A stretch of DNA of 53,797 nucleotides, from contig DATCIH010000074.1 of assembly GCA_036507955.1 (NCBI GenBank), positions 1-53,797 of the forward strand, in the 5' to 3' direction. Under the pieces are notes generated by a model, which was not told the DNA's origin, ran no database searches, and saw nothing but the letters and a program-made list of their open reading frames with translations. Below are positions 17,566 to 26,311 of the stretch, piece after piece. Each line of letters opens with the position of its first letter. Position 1 is the stretch's first letter. The stretch is from DATCIH01 sp036507955 (GTDB lineage: Bacteria; Bacillota; Clostridia; Clostridiales; Clostridiaceae). Made by a program: the position numbers and the translations under genes.

Positions 17566-17594
17566 TTGACAGTTAATTTTTTCTAGTGTAAATT
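17566..17594 (+). promoter_or_regulatory. Sigma-A promoter for the giant membrane protein
   Basis: TTGACA at 17566-17571 and TAAATT at 17589-17594 are separated by 17 bases. The implied transcription start near 17601 supports the start codon at 17632 rather than 17593. Confidence 0.6.
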
Positions 17595-17631
17595 GCATAT
17601 AAGGGTATATTATTTTTGGGGAGTGAAAGAG

Positions 17632-20600
17632 ATGCAACAAGAAAATATTTTCGAGAAAATAATAGACAACATGGTAAAGGATGGCTATCTTAAAGAAGAT
17701 GAAGCAACTAATCTAAAGGTTAAACATTTTAACTATGTAAATAATCTTAAACAAATAAATAGAATAATACCAATTAAGGTAGAAGATAAGGTTGAAGTAA
17801 TCTCTGAGCAAAGAAAGTTAATTAGTACAGTTAAAGAACCAGCCCAGTTTACAAAGGAGCAAATAAGGGAGCGGAACCTATCTTGGATACTAAATATAGG
17901 TGTTATCCTTTTACTTATCTCAGGTTTAATATTTGCGACCTCTACTTGGGGATCCTTCAACAATGTAATTAAGGTTAGTTTATTATTTTGTGTGAGTTTG
18001 TTTTTCTTTATAATCAGCATTTTCTCTAAGAATGTTTTAAAGATAATTAAATCTTCAAATGCCTTTTGGATAATGGGTAGCTTGTTTTTACCCTTATCTC
18101 TTCTTTCAATAGGATTTTTTAGGCTAATTGGCAGTTACTTCTCCATATTTGGAGAAGGTAGATTCGTATACGGTGTCTTCTGCACCTTAATTTGTCTTCC
18201 TGTATTTATTTTTAGCACTTATAAATTTAAAAGTCGTATATTCAGTTGGCTATCCTTATCTATAATAAGCTTGCTCTTTGGATTTATGGTTGCAAGCCTT
18301 TATCTACCACACTTGGTTTTGGTTTTTATACTTTTTGCTTTTAATGGGCTTATATTATTTGTTAAACAAAAAGTTAGTAGGAACAGTAACTTGGAGATCT
18401 TTTTTAAAGAATTGAGTGTGTTTATTCAGTTTAACTTGCTCTTAACCCTAATCCTTACAATGACGACCTATAGTAGGGATATATTATATTCTATAAATTT
18501 ATTGATGGTAGCCCTAATAGTTTTTGCACTTGGGATCTCGGAAAAGCAGGAAGTATACGATTATTTATCCGCATTTATATTTTCTGTTGGAATCTGTCTG
18601 TTAGGTAGTAATATAAATAATTATAGTCTTCAACTAAGCCTCATAACCTCTATTGGTATAGTTTTTTCTACCATAGCTTTTGCATATAATAAGGAAGCTA
18701 AGAAATACCAGAGATATTCTGTATTAAGTGTTATAGCAACAGCTCTTTCCTTTTTCTATATTGCAATTATTTGCATTCCATCTATGGGGACAAAGGATCC
18801 AATAATTTATATAGGAGCAGCTTGCTTAGTTCTATTGATTCTAAATTACATATGGCTATATTTAAAAAACAACTTAGCTGTAGTGGGGTTTTTGATACCC
18901 CTGCAAACTTTAGTGGTAATCTATGAGGGTTTGTATATTATTAATTTTTGGACAGTCTTCAATAATAAATTAGAATATTTAATCCTTATGACTTTACTAC
19001 TTTTCACCTTTGGTTATGCTAAAAATAATATTAAGCATATTAATGAATTTAAAGTTTCATGTGCTATAGGTTCTTTAATTAGTACTTTTATTATTTTTAT
19101 TTGGTGTTCAATTCAAAAAGGCGCTTTCATTAGTTTGCCAATAATTGCAGCTACTTTTACTTTACAGATTTTTATACTTTGGTTGAAAAATAATAATAAA
19201 GATATGAAACTAATTATGGGCTATGTGCTACCCTTTGTTACTTTTGGGGGACTTTGTCTTATAAGATTTTCCTATAACTTAAATTATATCCCCAAATATC
19301 CCTTTTATTTTGGGTGTGCTTTAATAGTATTTTGTGTGCATTATGCTATAGCTTTTAAGCTACCCAATTTAAAAGCTTCCTTCTTTTACTTGGGACATAT
19401 TTTATTATTCATAGAATTTTCAGCCTTGTTAATAGTAAGTGAATCTCTGGTAATCCAAACTTTAAGTATCTTTGTTATGTTTGGAATATACTTATATAGT
19501 ATTTATTACCTGAGGAAAAATGTTTTGGCATTTCTATGGCTAAATGCGCTGCTTATAACCTTTACCATATTTTTATTTGACTTAGCCTTGATGATAAACA
19601 CTTATGGAAAGCTAGATCTGAAGAAATATGTTCTATATGCAAATGGATTTTTGTTAATTCTTTTATATAGATATATTAGAAAAAGTGGTTTTAAAAGAAA
19701 TTTAGTTATTTACTTGAGCTTACTAACGGTTATATTGCTCTGTGGCAATATATTTGCCATAAATATTTTATGGTATGAATATTTAATTGAACTAATATTT
19801 GCAGCTCTCTTGTGCCTTGTAATAACAAAAACCAAATTGGAAAGGTTATTATTTATTCCATTACTGCTTTATATAACCACAACCCATATATTGATATATT
19901 ATGTTCTAAAGTCAAGTTTATTTAGTGTTCCAGTTATACTTGCAGGGGCAGTTATACTTCTAACAGTAAGCAGGCTAAAAAATAGATTGCTGTTTAGCAA
20001 AGGATATATTGATTTTTATAGTATTACAGCTCTTTTTTCTATATTTTTATTACCCTACCATTATAATACAATAAGTATAGAAGGCTTTGGTATAATTATA
20101 CCTGGCATCTTTGGTAGCCTTTGGTTCTTTGCTATTCGAAAACGCATGCTAGAAAGTGATGATAGGCTAGGAAATATACTTTTTGCAGTGAGTCTTCTAT
20201 GGCCCTTTTATGCTTTGATTTCTTCTTTAAATCTACCTAATAGTTTCATATATGAGGTGTGCTTTTTACCCTTAGTGGTTTTAACTTATGTTTGCGTTAA
20301 GTGGATATATAAGGAGGAACACCTGCATGCAATTGAATATACAATACCTATCTTTTGTTATGTAGTGCTTACAGTTCATCTCATGTTAACTAACAGCATT
20401 ATTGAAGCTGTAATAGTAATTGCTTTTGGATTACTCTCCCTTATGTATGGTAGTATATTGAAAACAAAATCAGCTCTTTTTATGGGGGGGATTTTGATAG
20501 TCTTAATAGTTATCATAAAATCCAGAGATTTCTGGCTAAGTGTACAGTGGTGGATTTATCTTGCGGTACTAGGCGGATCTTTAGTTATAACTGCTAGTAT

Positions 20601-20685
20601 TAATGAATATAAGAAAAATAAAAACAGTAAGGGAATATTATCAAAATTTAATATGCTACTCGAGAAGTTTAGTGATTGGAATTAA
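17632..20685 (+). CDS. Giant polytopic membrane protein, DUF2157-like N-terminus
   Basis: The protein has 1,017 residues. The first 95 are cytosolic and contain NIFEKIIDNMVKDGYLKEDE, a short helical domain like those at the start of DUF2157-type proteins. The rest is an almost unbroken series of some 25-30 hydrophobic helices with short loops. No catalytic motif was recognised. The ATG at 17632 follows GGGGAG by 8 bases. It is followed 35 bases later by an Imm22-like gene on the same strand. The size and repeated helix pairs suggest a channel-like or scaffold protein, but no function is proposed. It is among the least understood genes here. Confidence 0.75.
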   Translation: MQQENIFEKIIDNMVKDGYLKEDEATNLKVKHFNYVNNLKQINRIIPIKVEDKVEVISEQRKLISTVKEPAQFTKEQIRERNLSWILNIGVILLLISGLIFATSTWGSFNNVIKVSLLFCVSLFFFIISIFSKNVLKIIKSSNAFWIMGSLFLPLSLLSIGFFRLIGSYFSIFGEGRFVYGVFCTLICLPVFIFSTYKFKSRIFSWLSLSIISLLFGFMVASLYLPHLVLVFILFAFNGLILFVKQKVSRNSNLEIFFKELSVFIQFNLLLTLILTMTTYSRDILYSINLLMVALIVFALGISEKQEVYDYLSAFIFSVGICLLGSNINNYSLQLSLITSIGIVFSTIAFAYNKEAKKYQRYSVLSVIATALSFFYIAIICIPSMGTKDPIIYIGAACLVLLILNYIWLYLKNNLAVVGFLIPLQTLVVIYEGLYIINFWTVFNNKLEYLILMTLLLFTFGYAKNNIKHINEFKVSCAIGSLISTFIIFIWCSIQKGAFISLPIIAATFTLQIFILWLKNNNKDMKLIMGYVLPFVTFGGLCLIRFSYNLNYIPKYPFYFGCALIVFCVHYAIAFKLPNLKASFFYLGHILLFIEFSALLIVSESLVIQTLSIFVMFGIYLYSIYYLRKNVLAFLWLNALLITFTIFLFDLALMINTYGKLDLKKYVLYANGFLLILLYRYIRKSGFKRNLVIYLSLLTVILLCGNIFAINILWYEYLIELIFAALLCLVITKTKLERLLFIPLLLYITTTHILIYYVLKSSLFSVPVILAGAVILLTVSRLKNRLLFSKGYIDFYSITALFSIFLLPYHYNTISIEGFGIIIPGIFGSLWFFAIRKRMLESDDRLGNILFAVSLLWPFYALISSLNLPNSFIYEVCFLPLVVLTYVCVKWIYKEEHLHAIEYTIPIFCYVVLTVHLMLTNSIIEAVIVIAFGLLSLMYGSILKTKSALFMGGILIVLIVIIKSRDFWLSVQWWIYLAVLGGSLVITASINEYKKNKNSKGILSKFNMLLEKFSDWN

Positions 20686-20720
20686 GCTATTAGAATCAGT
20701 ATAAAAAAGGATGTTATTAT

Positions 20721-21113
20721 ATGTACAAAGAAGGAACAGTAGCTATATGGCTTGGATATTTTGAGCCAATAGAAAGCTTGCAAGGATACCTACAGGTAAA
20801 TTATTCGGAAAATGTGGACTTTATTGATTCACAATTTGAAAAAGATTTTGCTATAGAATATTTTGATGAAGAGATGAGAGAAATTGATTACTTTTCAGAA
20901 ATAAAAAACTCAATATCTGATATTTTGGAAAATCATTCCTATGGTGATAGCATTATTTTTAATTATACTAAAATGTTTGGTGTCGAATTAGATAGAGGAT
21001 ATAATTCACTTATTTTATATTATAATTATTCATATTCTGGCTTGGGAAAGGAAATATACATCAAGAAAAATCTTATAAAATTTATTGGCAATATTGATTT
21101 TAATACAGATTAA
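20721..21113 (+). CDS. Immunity protein 22 (Imm22)-like protein
   Basis: This 130-residue acidic, soluble protein begins EGTVAIWLGYFEPIESLQGY, followed by VDFIDSQFEKDFAIEYFDEE, which resembles the Imm22 family of polymorphic-toxin immunity proteins (xVSIWVGxF start, then SxFxxDFGIxxYDED). AAGGATG precedes the ATG. Such proteins neutralise a cognate nuclease toxin delivered by neighbours, but no toxin gene with WXG, LXG or RHS repeats is present in the window, so it looks like an orphan antidote. It may share a transcript with the preceding membrane protein (35-base gap). The family call is by eye. Confidence 0.6.
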   Translation: MYKEGTVAIWLGYFEPIESLQGYLQVNYSENVDFIDSQFEKDFAIEYFDEEMREIDYFSEIKNSISDILENHSYGDSIIFNYTKMFGVELDRGYNSLILYYNYSYSGLGKEIYIKKNLIKFIGNIDFNTD

Positions 21114-21220
21114 GCTTAAATAGAAATATTATCACCTTTAATTTATATTATGGAGGAATTTACAATACATTGTAGAAATATATATTATAGTAATTATAGT
21201 ATAGAGAGAGGTGGAATTAT

Positions 21221-21946
21221 TTGATAAAGTTTAATGCTAATGATGGAATATTATATGCGTTAGTTGCAATGGTACTTGTTGTTGTTGTAGCACAGTCATT
21301 ATTTTTCTTCATTAATGCTTGGAAGAGAGCCAAAGAAACAAATATGGACATGGATATTCTCAAGAAAGTAGTTATTACAAGTACTGTTTTTACAATTTTG
21401 CCTGCTATCTCAATTCTACTAGGAGTAATTTCCTTATCCAAATTTTTAGGACTACCCCTGCCTTGGCTTAGGCTAAGTGTTATAGGCTCTTTAACCTATG
21501 AGCTCACAGCGGCAACAACCGCAGCAGCTACTGTTGCTGCAAGCGTTTCTAAGACTGTTACTGATCCCTCCGTTTATTCAAGGATTGCCTGGGCAATGAC
21601 TATAGGGAGCATTTTCCCACTTATTCTTGTACCCTTGTTTTCTGAAAAGATTCAAAAGGGAGTAAGCAAGATTAAAACTAAGGATAGCAAATGGGGGGAA
21701 GCTTTTATAGCAGCCCTATTTCTTGGAATGATTTCTGCTTTTTTAGGTGTGGTTTTTGCCACTGTTTCAACCGGCCTTTCCGGTTGGATACCTGTCTTCG
21801 TTTTGCTAGCTTCGGCTGCTGTTATGGCATGCTGTGGTCTTATAATTAAGGCTACTAAAGCTAAGTGGCTTGAAAATTTTGCTTTACCCTTAAGTATGAT
21901 TGGGGCTATGGCATTTTCAATTTTCATAACCAATTTAATAGGATAG
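21221..21946 (+). CDS. DUF5058-type membrane protein
   Basis: This 241-residue protein has about six transmembrane helices. It starts at a TTG with GAGAGGTGG ahead. Distinctive stretches are LGVISLSKFLGLPLPWLRLS, GSLTYELTAATTAAATVAAS and SRIAWAMTIGSIFPLILVPL, which I recognise as the DUF5058 pattern. Nine bases separate it from a second membrane protein and the M20 peptidase follows, so the three are one operon. The two membrane proteins could form a two-part transporter supplying or exporting the peptidase's substrate. That role is inference; no family member known to me is characterised. Confidence 0.65.
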   Translation: MIKFNANDGILYALVAMVLVVVVAQSLFFFINAWKRAKETNMDMDILKKVVITSTVFTILPAISILLGVISLSKFLGLPLPWLRLSVIGSLTYELTAATTAAATVAASVSKTVTDPSVYSRIAWAMTIGSIFPLILVPLFSEKIQKGVSKIKTKDSKWGEAFIAALFLGMISAFLGVVFATVSTGLSGWIPVFVLLASAAVMACCGLIIKATKAKWLENFALPLSMIGAMAFSIFITNLIG

Positions 21947-21955
21947 GGGTACAAA

Positions 21956-22612
21956 ATGAAAAGAGATTATAATCAATCTACCCATTTTTGGGGACGTATT
22001 TGGATTTTAGGTGCTATGGCTGCTATGCTGGCATTTCCACTGGTTGTGAGCTTACATTATGGTGCTTGGCCACAGATTCCCTCTCTAATGAAAGCACTTC
22101 TGGGAATAATCCCGATCTTTTGGACGGTAGCAGTTATTGAAGTTTTTACCTATTCACCTATGCTTGGCCCAGGAGGAACTTATCTAGCTTTTGTTACTGG
22201 TAATATAAGCAACTTAAAGTTACCCTGTGCTCTTAATGCCATGGAAAATGCAAAGGTAAAGCCTGGCTGCGAAGAAGCGGATATAATTTCAACTATATCC
22301 ATTGCCACCTCCTCCATTGTCACAACTGTAATAATATCAGTTGGTGTATTGATGTTGGTACAGATTGCGCCTATTATTAATTCACCAACCTTGAAGCCAG
22401 CTTTTGATAATATTTTACCTGCCTTATTTGGCGGTCTTGCTATAGCTTATATAAAGTCTAATTGGAAGATAGCAGCAGCTCCAATCATATTTATGGTGGT
22501 ATTATTTATTCTTATTCCCTCCCTTGCAAGATCAGTAGGAATTTTGGTACCAGTTGGTTGCTTGATTTCCATCCTCTTTGCTAGACTTCTTTACAAGAAA
22601 GGCCTTTTATAA
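21956..22612 (+). CDS. Membrane protein, partner of the DUF5058 protein
   Basis: This 218-residue protein has about six transmembrane helices. A conserved-looking central loop reads EVFTYSPMLGPGGTYLAFVT, then NISNLKLPCALNAMENAKVK, a pattern with Gly-Pro-Gly and Asn-rich turns that would suit a substrate path. No ATPase or known transporter motif is present. It lies between the DUF5058 gene (9 bases) and the M20 peptidase (18 bases). The two membrane proteins are similar in length and helix number, which is what a heteromeric carrier would look like. Unrecognised by me beyond that. Confidence 0.55.
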   Translation: MKRDYNQSTHFWGRIWILGAMAAMLAFPLVVSLHYGAWPQIPSLMKALLGIIPIFWTVAVIEVFTYSPMLGPGGTYLAFVTGNISNLKLPCALNAMENAKVKPGCEEADIISTISIATSSIVTTVIISVGVLMLVQIAPIINSPTLKPAFDNILPALFGGLAIAYIKSNWKIAAAPIIFMVVLFILIPSLARSVGILVPVGCLISILFARLLYKKGLL

Positions 22613-22630
22613 ATTGAAAGGGGTGAATAA

Positions 22631-24076
22631 ATGATGATATATTTATTGATTGTAATATTGGCATTACTCCTTATATTTATCTCAATTATTATTATAAGAG
22701 CTATATTGTTTAAACCTAGGCAGCAAAGTAATATTAAGCAACAAGAGGTAGATATTGATGAGGATAAGGCTATAAGTGATTTAGCACAAATGATTCGTTG
22801 CAAAACTGTTTCTCGCTATGATCCATTGCTTATCGATGAAGGAGAATTTGATAAATTTAGAGCATTATTACGTGAAATTTACCCTAATATTTTTAATAAA
22901 TGCTCCTATGAAAGAATAGGAAACACAGGAATCTTATTTACTTGGAAGGGTAAAGAGTCTTTAAAGTCTACAGTGCTCATGGCACACTATGATGTAGTGC
23001 CTGCCAGCGAAGATAATTGGGAAAAACCACCCTTCCAGGGAATTATTGAAAAAGGTGTACTCTGGGGAAGGGGAACCATAGATACAAAAGGAACTTTGTG
23101 TGGAGTAATGGAGGCTGTAGAACATTTGATAGTTAAGGGTTTTTTGCCGGAAAATGATGTATATCTATCCTTTGCCGGTGATGAGGAGATTAATGGAACA
23201 AGTACTCCTTCCTTAGTGAAGGAGCTTAAAACTAGAGGAATACGTCCAAGCTTAGTAGTTGATGAGGGAGGCGCTGTTGTTGAAGGAGTATTTCCAGGGG
23301 TGAAAGAAGCTTGCGCTCTTATTGGAATTGGCGAAAAGGGACCTATGAATTTGGTTATGTCTGCAAAAAGTAACGGAGGGCATGCTTCTACACCACCCCC
23401 CCATACCCTTGTAGGACAATTATCTAAAGCTGCTGTGAAAATCGAAAAGCATCCTTTTAAAGGTCTGCTTACAAAGCCTGCTGCTGAAATGTTTGATACT
23501 CTTGGCAGATACTCTACCTTTTCTTATAAAATAATTTTCTCAAATCTCTGGTGCTTTAAACCGATATTGGATGCACTTTGTAAAAAAACTGGTGGGGAAC
23601 TGAATGCTCTTATGAGAACTACCTGTGCACTAACCATGATGGAAGCAAGTAGTGCTCCTAATGTTCTTGCACCAGAGGCAAAAATGGTTGCAAATATGAG
23701 ACTCATCGGTAAAGATACCTCAGAGTCCGCGTCGCAATATATAAAGAAAGTTATTAAAGATGAAAGTATTAAGCTTGATATTATGGATGGGGGGATGAAT
23801 CCCTCCCCATATTCGGAAACTAAAGGGGGAAGTTGGGAAAAACTTAAAAGTGCTATTCTTCAGACATGGCCGAGTACTATTGTAGCTCCCTATTTGATGG
23901 TAGCTTGCAGTGATTCTAGACATTATTGTGAGATAAGCGACTATGTTTATCGCTTCTCTGCCATGGAGCTAAGTAAGGAAGAACGGGGCATGATTCATGG
24001 ACATAATGAGAGAATACCACTAGACAAAATAGTGACCACCGTTAAGTTCTATGTTAGACTTATCAGTCAGATATAG
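22631..24076 (+). CDS. M20-family metallopeptidase, membrane-anchored
   Basis: The protein has 481 residues. An N-terminal transmembrane anchor (about 2-24) is followed by a peptidase M20 fold with the zinc and catalytic motifs in order: MAHYDVVPA, WGRGTIDTKG, AGDEEINGT (general base Glu), VVDEGG, and a C-terminal HGHNERI. All key residues are present, so a dizinc carboxypeptidase, aminoacylase or amidohydrolase is expected. AGGGG lies 7 bases before the ATG. It is the last gene of a three-gene operon with two membrane proteins. Its 3' end overlaps the convergent AraC gene by 14 bases. Substrate unknown; N-acyl or dipeptide cleavage after uptake is a reasonable guess. Confidence 0.88.
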   Translation: MMIYLLIVILALLLIFISIIIIRAILFKPRQQSNIKQQEVDIDEDKAISDLAQMIRCKTVSRYDPLLIDEGEFDKFRALLREIYPNIFNKCSYERIGNTGILFTWKGKESLKSTVLMAHYDVVPASEDNWEKPPFQGIIEKGVLWGRGTIDTKGTLCGVMEAVEHLIVKGFLPENDVYLSFAGDEEINGTSTPSLVKELKTRGIRPSLVVDEGGAVVEGVFPGVKEACALIGIGEKGPMNLVMSAKSNGGHASTPPPHTLVGQLSKAAVKIEKHPFKGLLTKPAAEMFDTLGRYSTFSYKIIFSNLWCFKPILDALCKKTGGELNALMRTTCALTMMEASSAPNVLAPEAKMVANMRLIGKDTSESASQYIKKVIKDESIKLDIMDGGMNPSPYSETKGGSWEKLKSAILQTWPSTIVAPYLMVACSDSRHYCEISDYVYRFSAMELSKEERGMIHGHNERIPLDKIVTTVKFYVRLISQI

Positions 24077-24932
24077 GAGCAAAGTGGTCTTTGATAAACT
24101 TAGTTGGTGACTGTTTATAATATTTTTTAAACATACGACTAAAGGACGAAATATCAGAGAAACCTAATAAAATTGCAACCTTCTTAACACTAAAGCCCAT
24201 GTTTAGATATCCTAGTGAAGTTGACATTTTCAATGAGTTTATGTAATTTGTTGGGGTTGTTCCAAACTGGCTATTAAAAAAGTTGAAGAGGGTTCGTTCA
24301 GACATATTTACATGGTTACAAATATCACTAATAGTAATGCTACCCCAAATGTTTTCACTAATAAAGCTTGTTATTTCTTGAACTATAGGGTTATCAGTCT
24401 TAAGCTGTAGCAAATCTTTTGTAGAGGATAAAGATATCATAATATCCATAAGCATTGCACCTTGTATTTCATCAGTACCATATTTGCCCTTACAGGATAC
24501 ATACTTTGAAAGCATTTCAAAGTATGTTCTTATATGGGGACAATTATCTACATGCATATTGTGCGTATGTAGGAAGTCCTTAATAATTAAATCTTGCTTT
24601 AGTAACTGAACTTTTGATCCGTTACTACTAATAGAAAATGTAAAAAAGCTCAATTTTAGTGGCTCATTTTCAGTCCATATTATCTCATGATTCACAAAAG
24701 GAGCACCTATAAAAAGTGTATTCTTAACAACTTTATAAATATTTCCATCATAAAGGAATTCACCAGAGCCTTCAAGCACAAAGCACGCTTCATAATAATT
24801 GTGCATATGAAGTCCATTCCGTGGATTATTAAGATAAAAGGTGCAATCGAATATTTGCTTAGACATCAACACATTATATTTATTATAGGCGATATTCATT
24901 CTATCCCTTTCAATATTGCAAGAAAAAATCAT
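24063..24932 (-). CDS. AraC-family regulator with cupin sensor
   Basis: The protein has 289 residues. A cupin-like ligand domain (about 25-110, with LHMHNYYEACFVLEGSGEFL) is followed by two AraC HTH motifs (about 185-285: ITISDICNHVNMSERTLFNF, VKKVAILLGFSDISSFSRMF). GGAAGTGAT precedes the ATG. It is divergent from the UROD-family gene at 25070, with 137 bases between them, which contain two direct repeats with the spacing expected of AraC half-sites. It therefore probably controls that gene and itself. The inducer would be a small molecule bound by the cupin; its identity is unknown. Confidence 0.9.
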   Translation of the reverse strand: MIFSCNIERDRMNIAYNKYNVLMSKQIFDCTFYLNNPRNGLHMHNYYEACFVLEGSGEFLYDGNIYKVVKNTLFIGAPFVNHEIIWTENEPLKLSFFTFSISSNGSKVQLLKQDLIIKDFLHTHNMHVDNCPHIRTYFEMLSKYVSCKGKYGTDEIQGAMLMDIMISLSSTKDLLQLKTDNPIVQEITSFISENIWGSITISDICNHVNMSERTLFNFFNSQFGTTPTNYINSLKMSTSLGYLNMGFSVKKVAILLGFSDISSFSRMFKKYYKQSPTKFIKDHFAPISD

Positions 24933-24964
24933 ATTATCACTTCCTTTAATAACAACATAATATA

Positions 24965-24996
24965 TATTGCAGTATATGTCAAATGTATTGCAATAT
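24965..24996. promoter_or_regulatory. Candidate AraC operator: two direct repeats 21 bp apart
   Basis: TATTGCAGTAT (24965-24975) and TATTGCAATAT (24986-24996) are direct repeats with one mismatch, 21 bp apart (two helix turns). They lie between the divergent AraC and UROD-family genes. AraC-type dimers typically bind such spaced direct half-sites. Confidence 0.55.
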
Positions 24997-25069
24997 TTGT
25001 TATTTGATTATAAGCACTAATGCGATATATTTAGAGTAGGTAAATAATAAGGAGAGAAGGATAATAAAT

Positions 25070-26203
25070 ATGGAAACAATGACTGGTCGAGAGAGAGTTT
25101 CAAAAACTATTAATCATGAAAAAACAGATAGAATGCCCATTGATTTAGGAATGCATTTTTCTACAGGTATTTCGGTATTTGCATATAAAGCACTTCGAGA
25201 TTACTTAGGTCTTTCCACCAACAATATTCATATAGCTGATTCTGTACAAATGCTTGCAAGGGTAGATGAAGATATTTTAGAGCGATTTCATTGCGATTGT
25301 ATGCTTTTAAACCCGCCCTGGGAAAAACCCGTAAAGTGGACAGTTAGGGGAGATAATACATTTTGGGTTTCAGATAAATTTAATCCTAAATTAAATGAAA
25401 AGGGAGATTGGAGGGTTTCTTCAGGAAAGAAATCCATGCGGTTACCCCAGGGAGGATATTTTTTTGATGGTGAATGGCTTTCAACAAATGAGTATTCGTC
25501 CCAAGAAGAAAGATTAAAGGCATATGCAAAACGTGCTGAGTGGCTATTTAAGGAAACCGATTATTTTACAATGGAGATGGGCTTTAGTGGCTTTTTTGGA
25601 GGAATAGAAGAGGCCTGTGATATGTATACTGATCCTGAAATAGTTATTGAAAATCAAAAGATTTTATTAAAAGATAATTTGAAGAGGGTGAAAGCTCTTA
25701 TATCAAGCTATGGTCAGTATATACAATGTATAGAAGTAAATTCAGATTTAGGAGGACAATCCAATCCTTTTATAAAATCCGAAATGTATGAAGAATTCTG
25801 TTTGCCTTATTTAAAAGAATTCTGTGAGTTTGTCCACAGAAATAGTGACATTAAAATATTTATACATTCTTGTGGTTCTATGAAACCATTAATACCATAT
25901 CTCATTGACGCTGGAATAAATATTATTAATCCAGTTCAAGTCTCAGCCTCCAATATGGATCCTAAAGCTCTAAAAACTGAATTTGGAGATAAGATTTGTT
26001 TTTGGGGTGGGGGTTGCGAGACTCAAAGTACCTTACCTCTTGGTACAGTTAAAGATGTTGTAAATAATGTTAAGGAATTAATCAGTGTTTTTAAACCAAA
26101 TGGAGGCTATGTTTTTAATCAAGTGCATAATATTATGGGGGATATTAAGCCTGAAAAAATAGTAGCAATGTTTGATACAGCATATAAAAATAGTTTCTAC
26201 TAA
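25070..26203 (+). CDS. UROD-family methyltransferase-like protein
   Basis: The protein has 377 residues. It starts TGRERVSKTINHEKTDRMPI, the usual opening of MtaA/CmuA-type members of the UROD superfamily. Unlike the paralogue at 7430 it has the zinc-type HxC (IFIHSCGSMKPLI) and a later Cys (FWGGGCETQ) that fit the HxC...C site binding a thiol methyl acceptor. A cobamide-dependent methyltransfer or demethylation role is plausible, but no corrinoid protein gene is adjacent. It is single and flanked by a divergent AraC regulator. The superfamily call is firm; the reaction is not known. Confidence 0.78.
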   Translation: METMTGRERVSKTINHEKTDRMPIDLGMHFSTGISVFAYKALRDYLGLSTNNIHIADSVQMLARVDEDILERFHCDCMLLNPPWEKPVKWTVRGDNTFWVSDKFNPKLNEKGDWRVSSGKKSMRLPQGGYFFDGEWLSTNEYSSQEERLKAYAKRAEWLFKETDYFTMEMGFSGFFGGIEEACDMYTDPEIVIENQKILLKDNLKRVKALISSYGQYIQCIEVNSDLGGQSNPFIKSEMYEEFCLPYLKEFCEFVHRNSDIKIFIHSCGSMKPLIPYLIDAGINIINPVQVSASNMDPKALKTEFGDKICFWGGGCETQSTLPLGTVKDVVNNVKELISVFKPNGGYVFNQVHNIMGDIKPEKIVAMFDTAYKNSFY

Positions 26204-26244
26204 TCTTTATAGGCTCAAATTATAGAGAACTAAAGTGGAATATA

Positions 26245-26283
26245 AAAAAAGGTAAGTAAAGAATTGATCCTTCACTTACCTTT
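26245..26283 (-). terminator. Hairpin terminator between convergent genes
   Basis: Arms AAAGGTAAGT and ACTTACCTTT enclose a 16-base loop. On the minus strand the T-run is good (CTTTTTTTATA), so it best serves the response-regulator remnant, and may also stop the plus-strand gene. Confidence 0.65.
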
Positions 26284-26311
26284 AGCTTTTGAAGATTGCA
26301 TAATTAATGAA

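Noticed and set aside
21151..21224. Possible 24-codon leader peptide (MEEFTIHC...) ending at the DUF5058 start
   Set aside because: No ribosome site precedes the ATG; the sequence is short and AT-rich, so chance is more likely.
25070..26203. Heme biosynthesis hemE
   Set aside because: Superfamily match, but the HxC...C site and AraC context point to a methyltransferase-like member; no heme genes are present.
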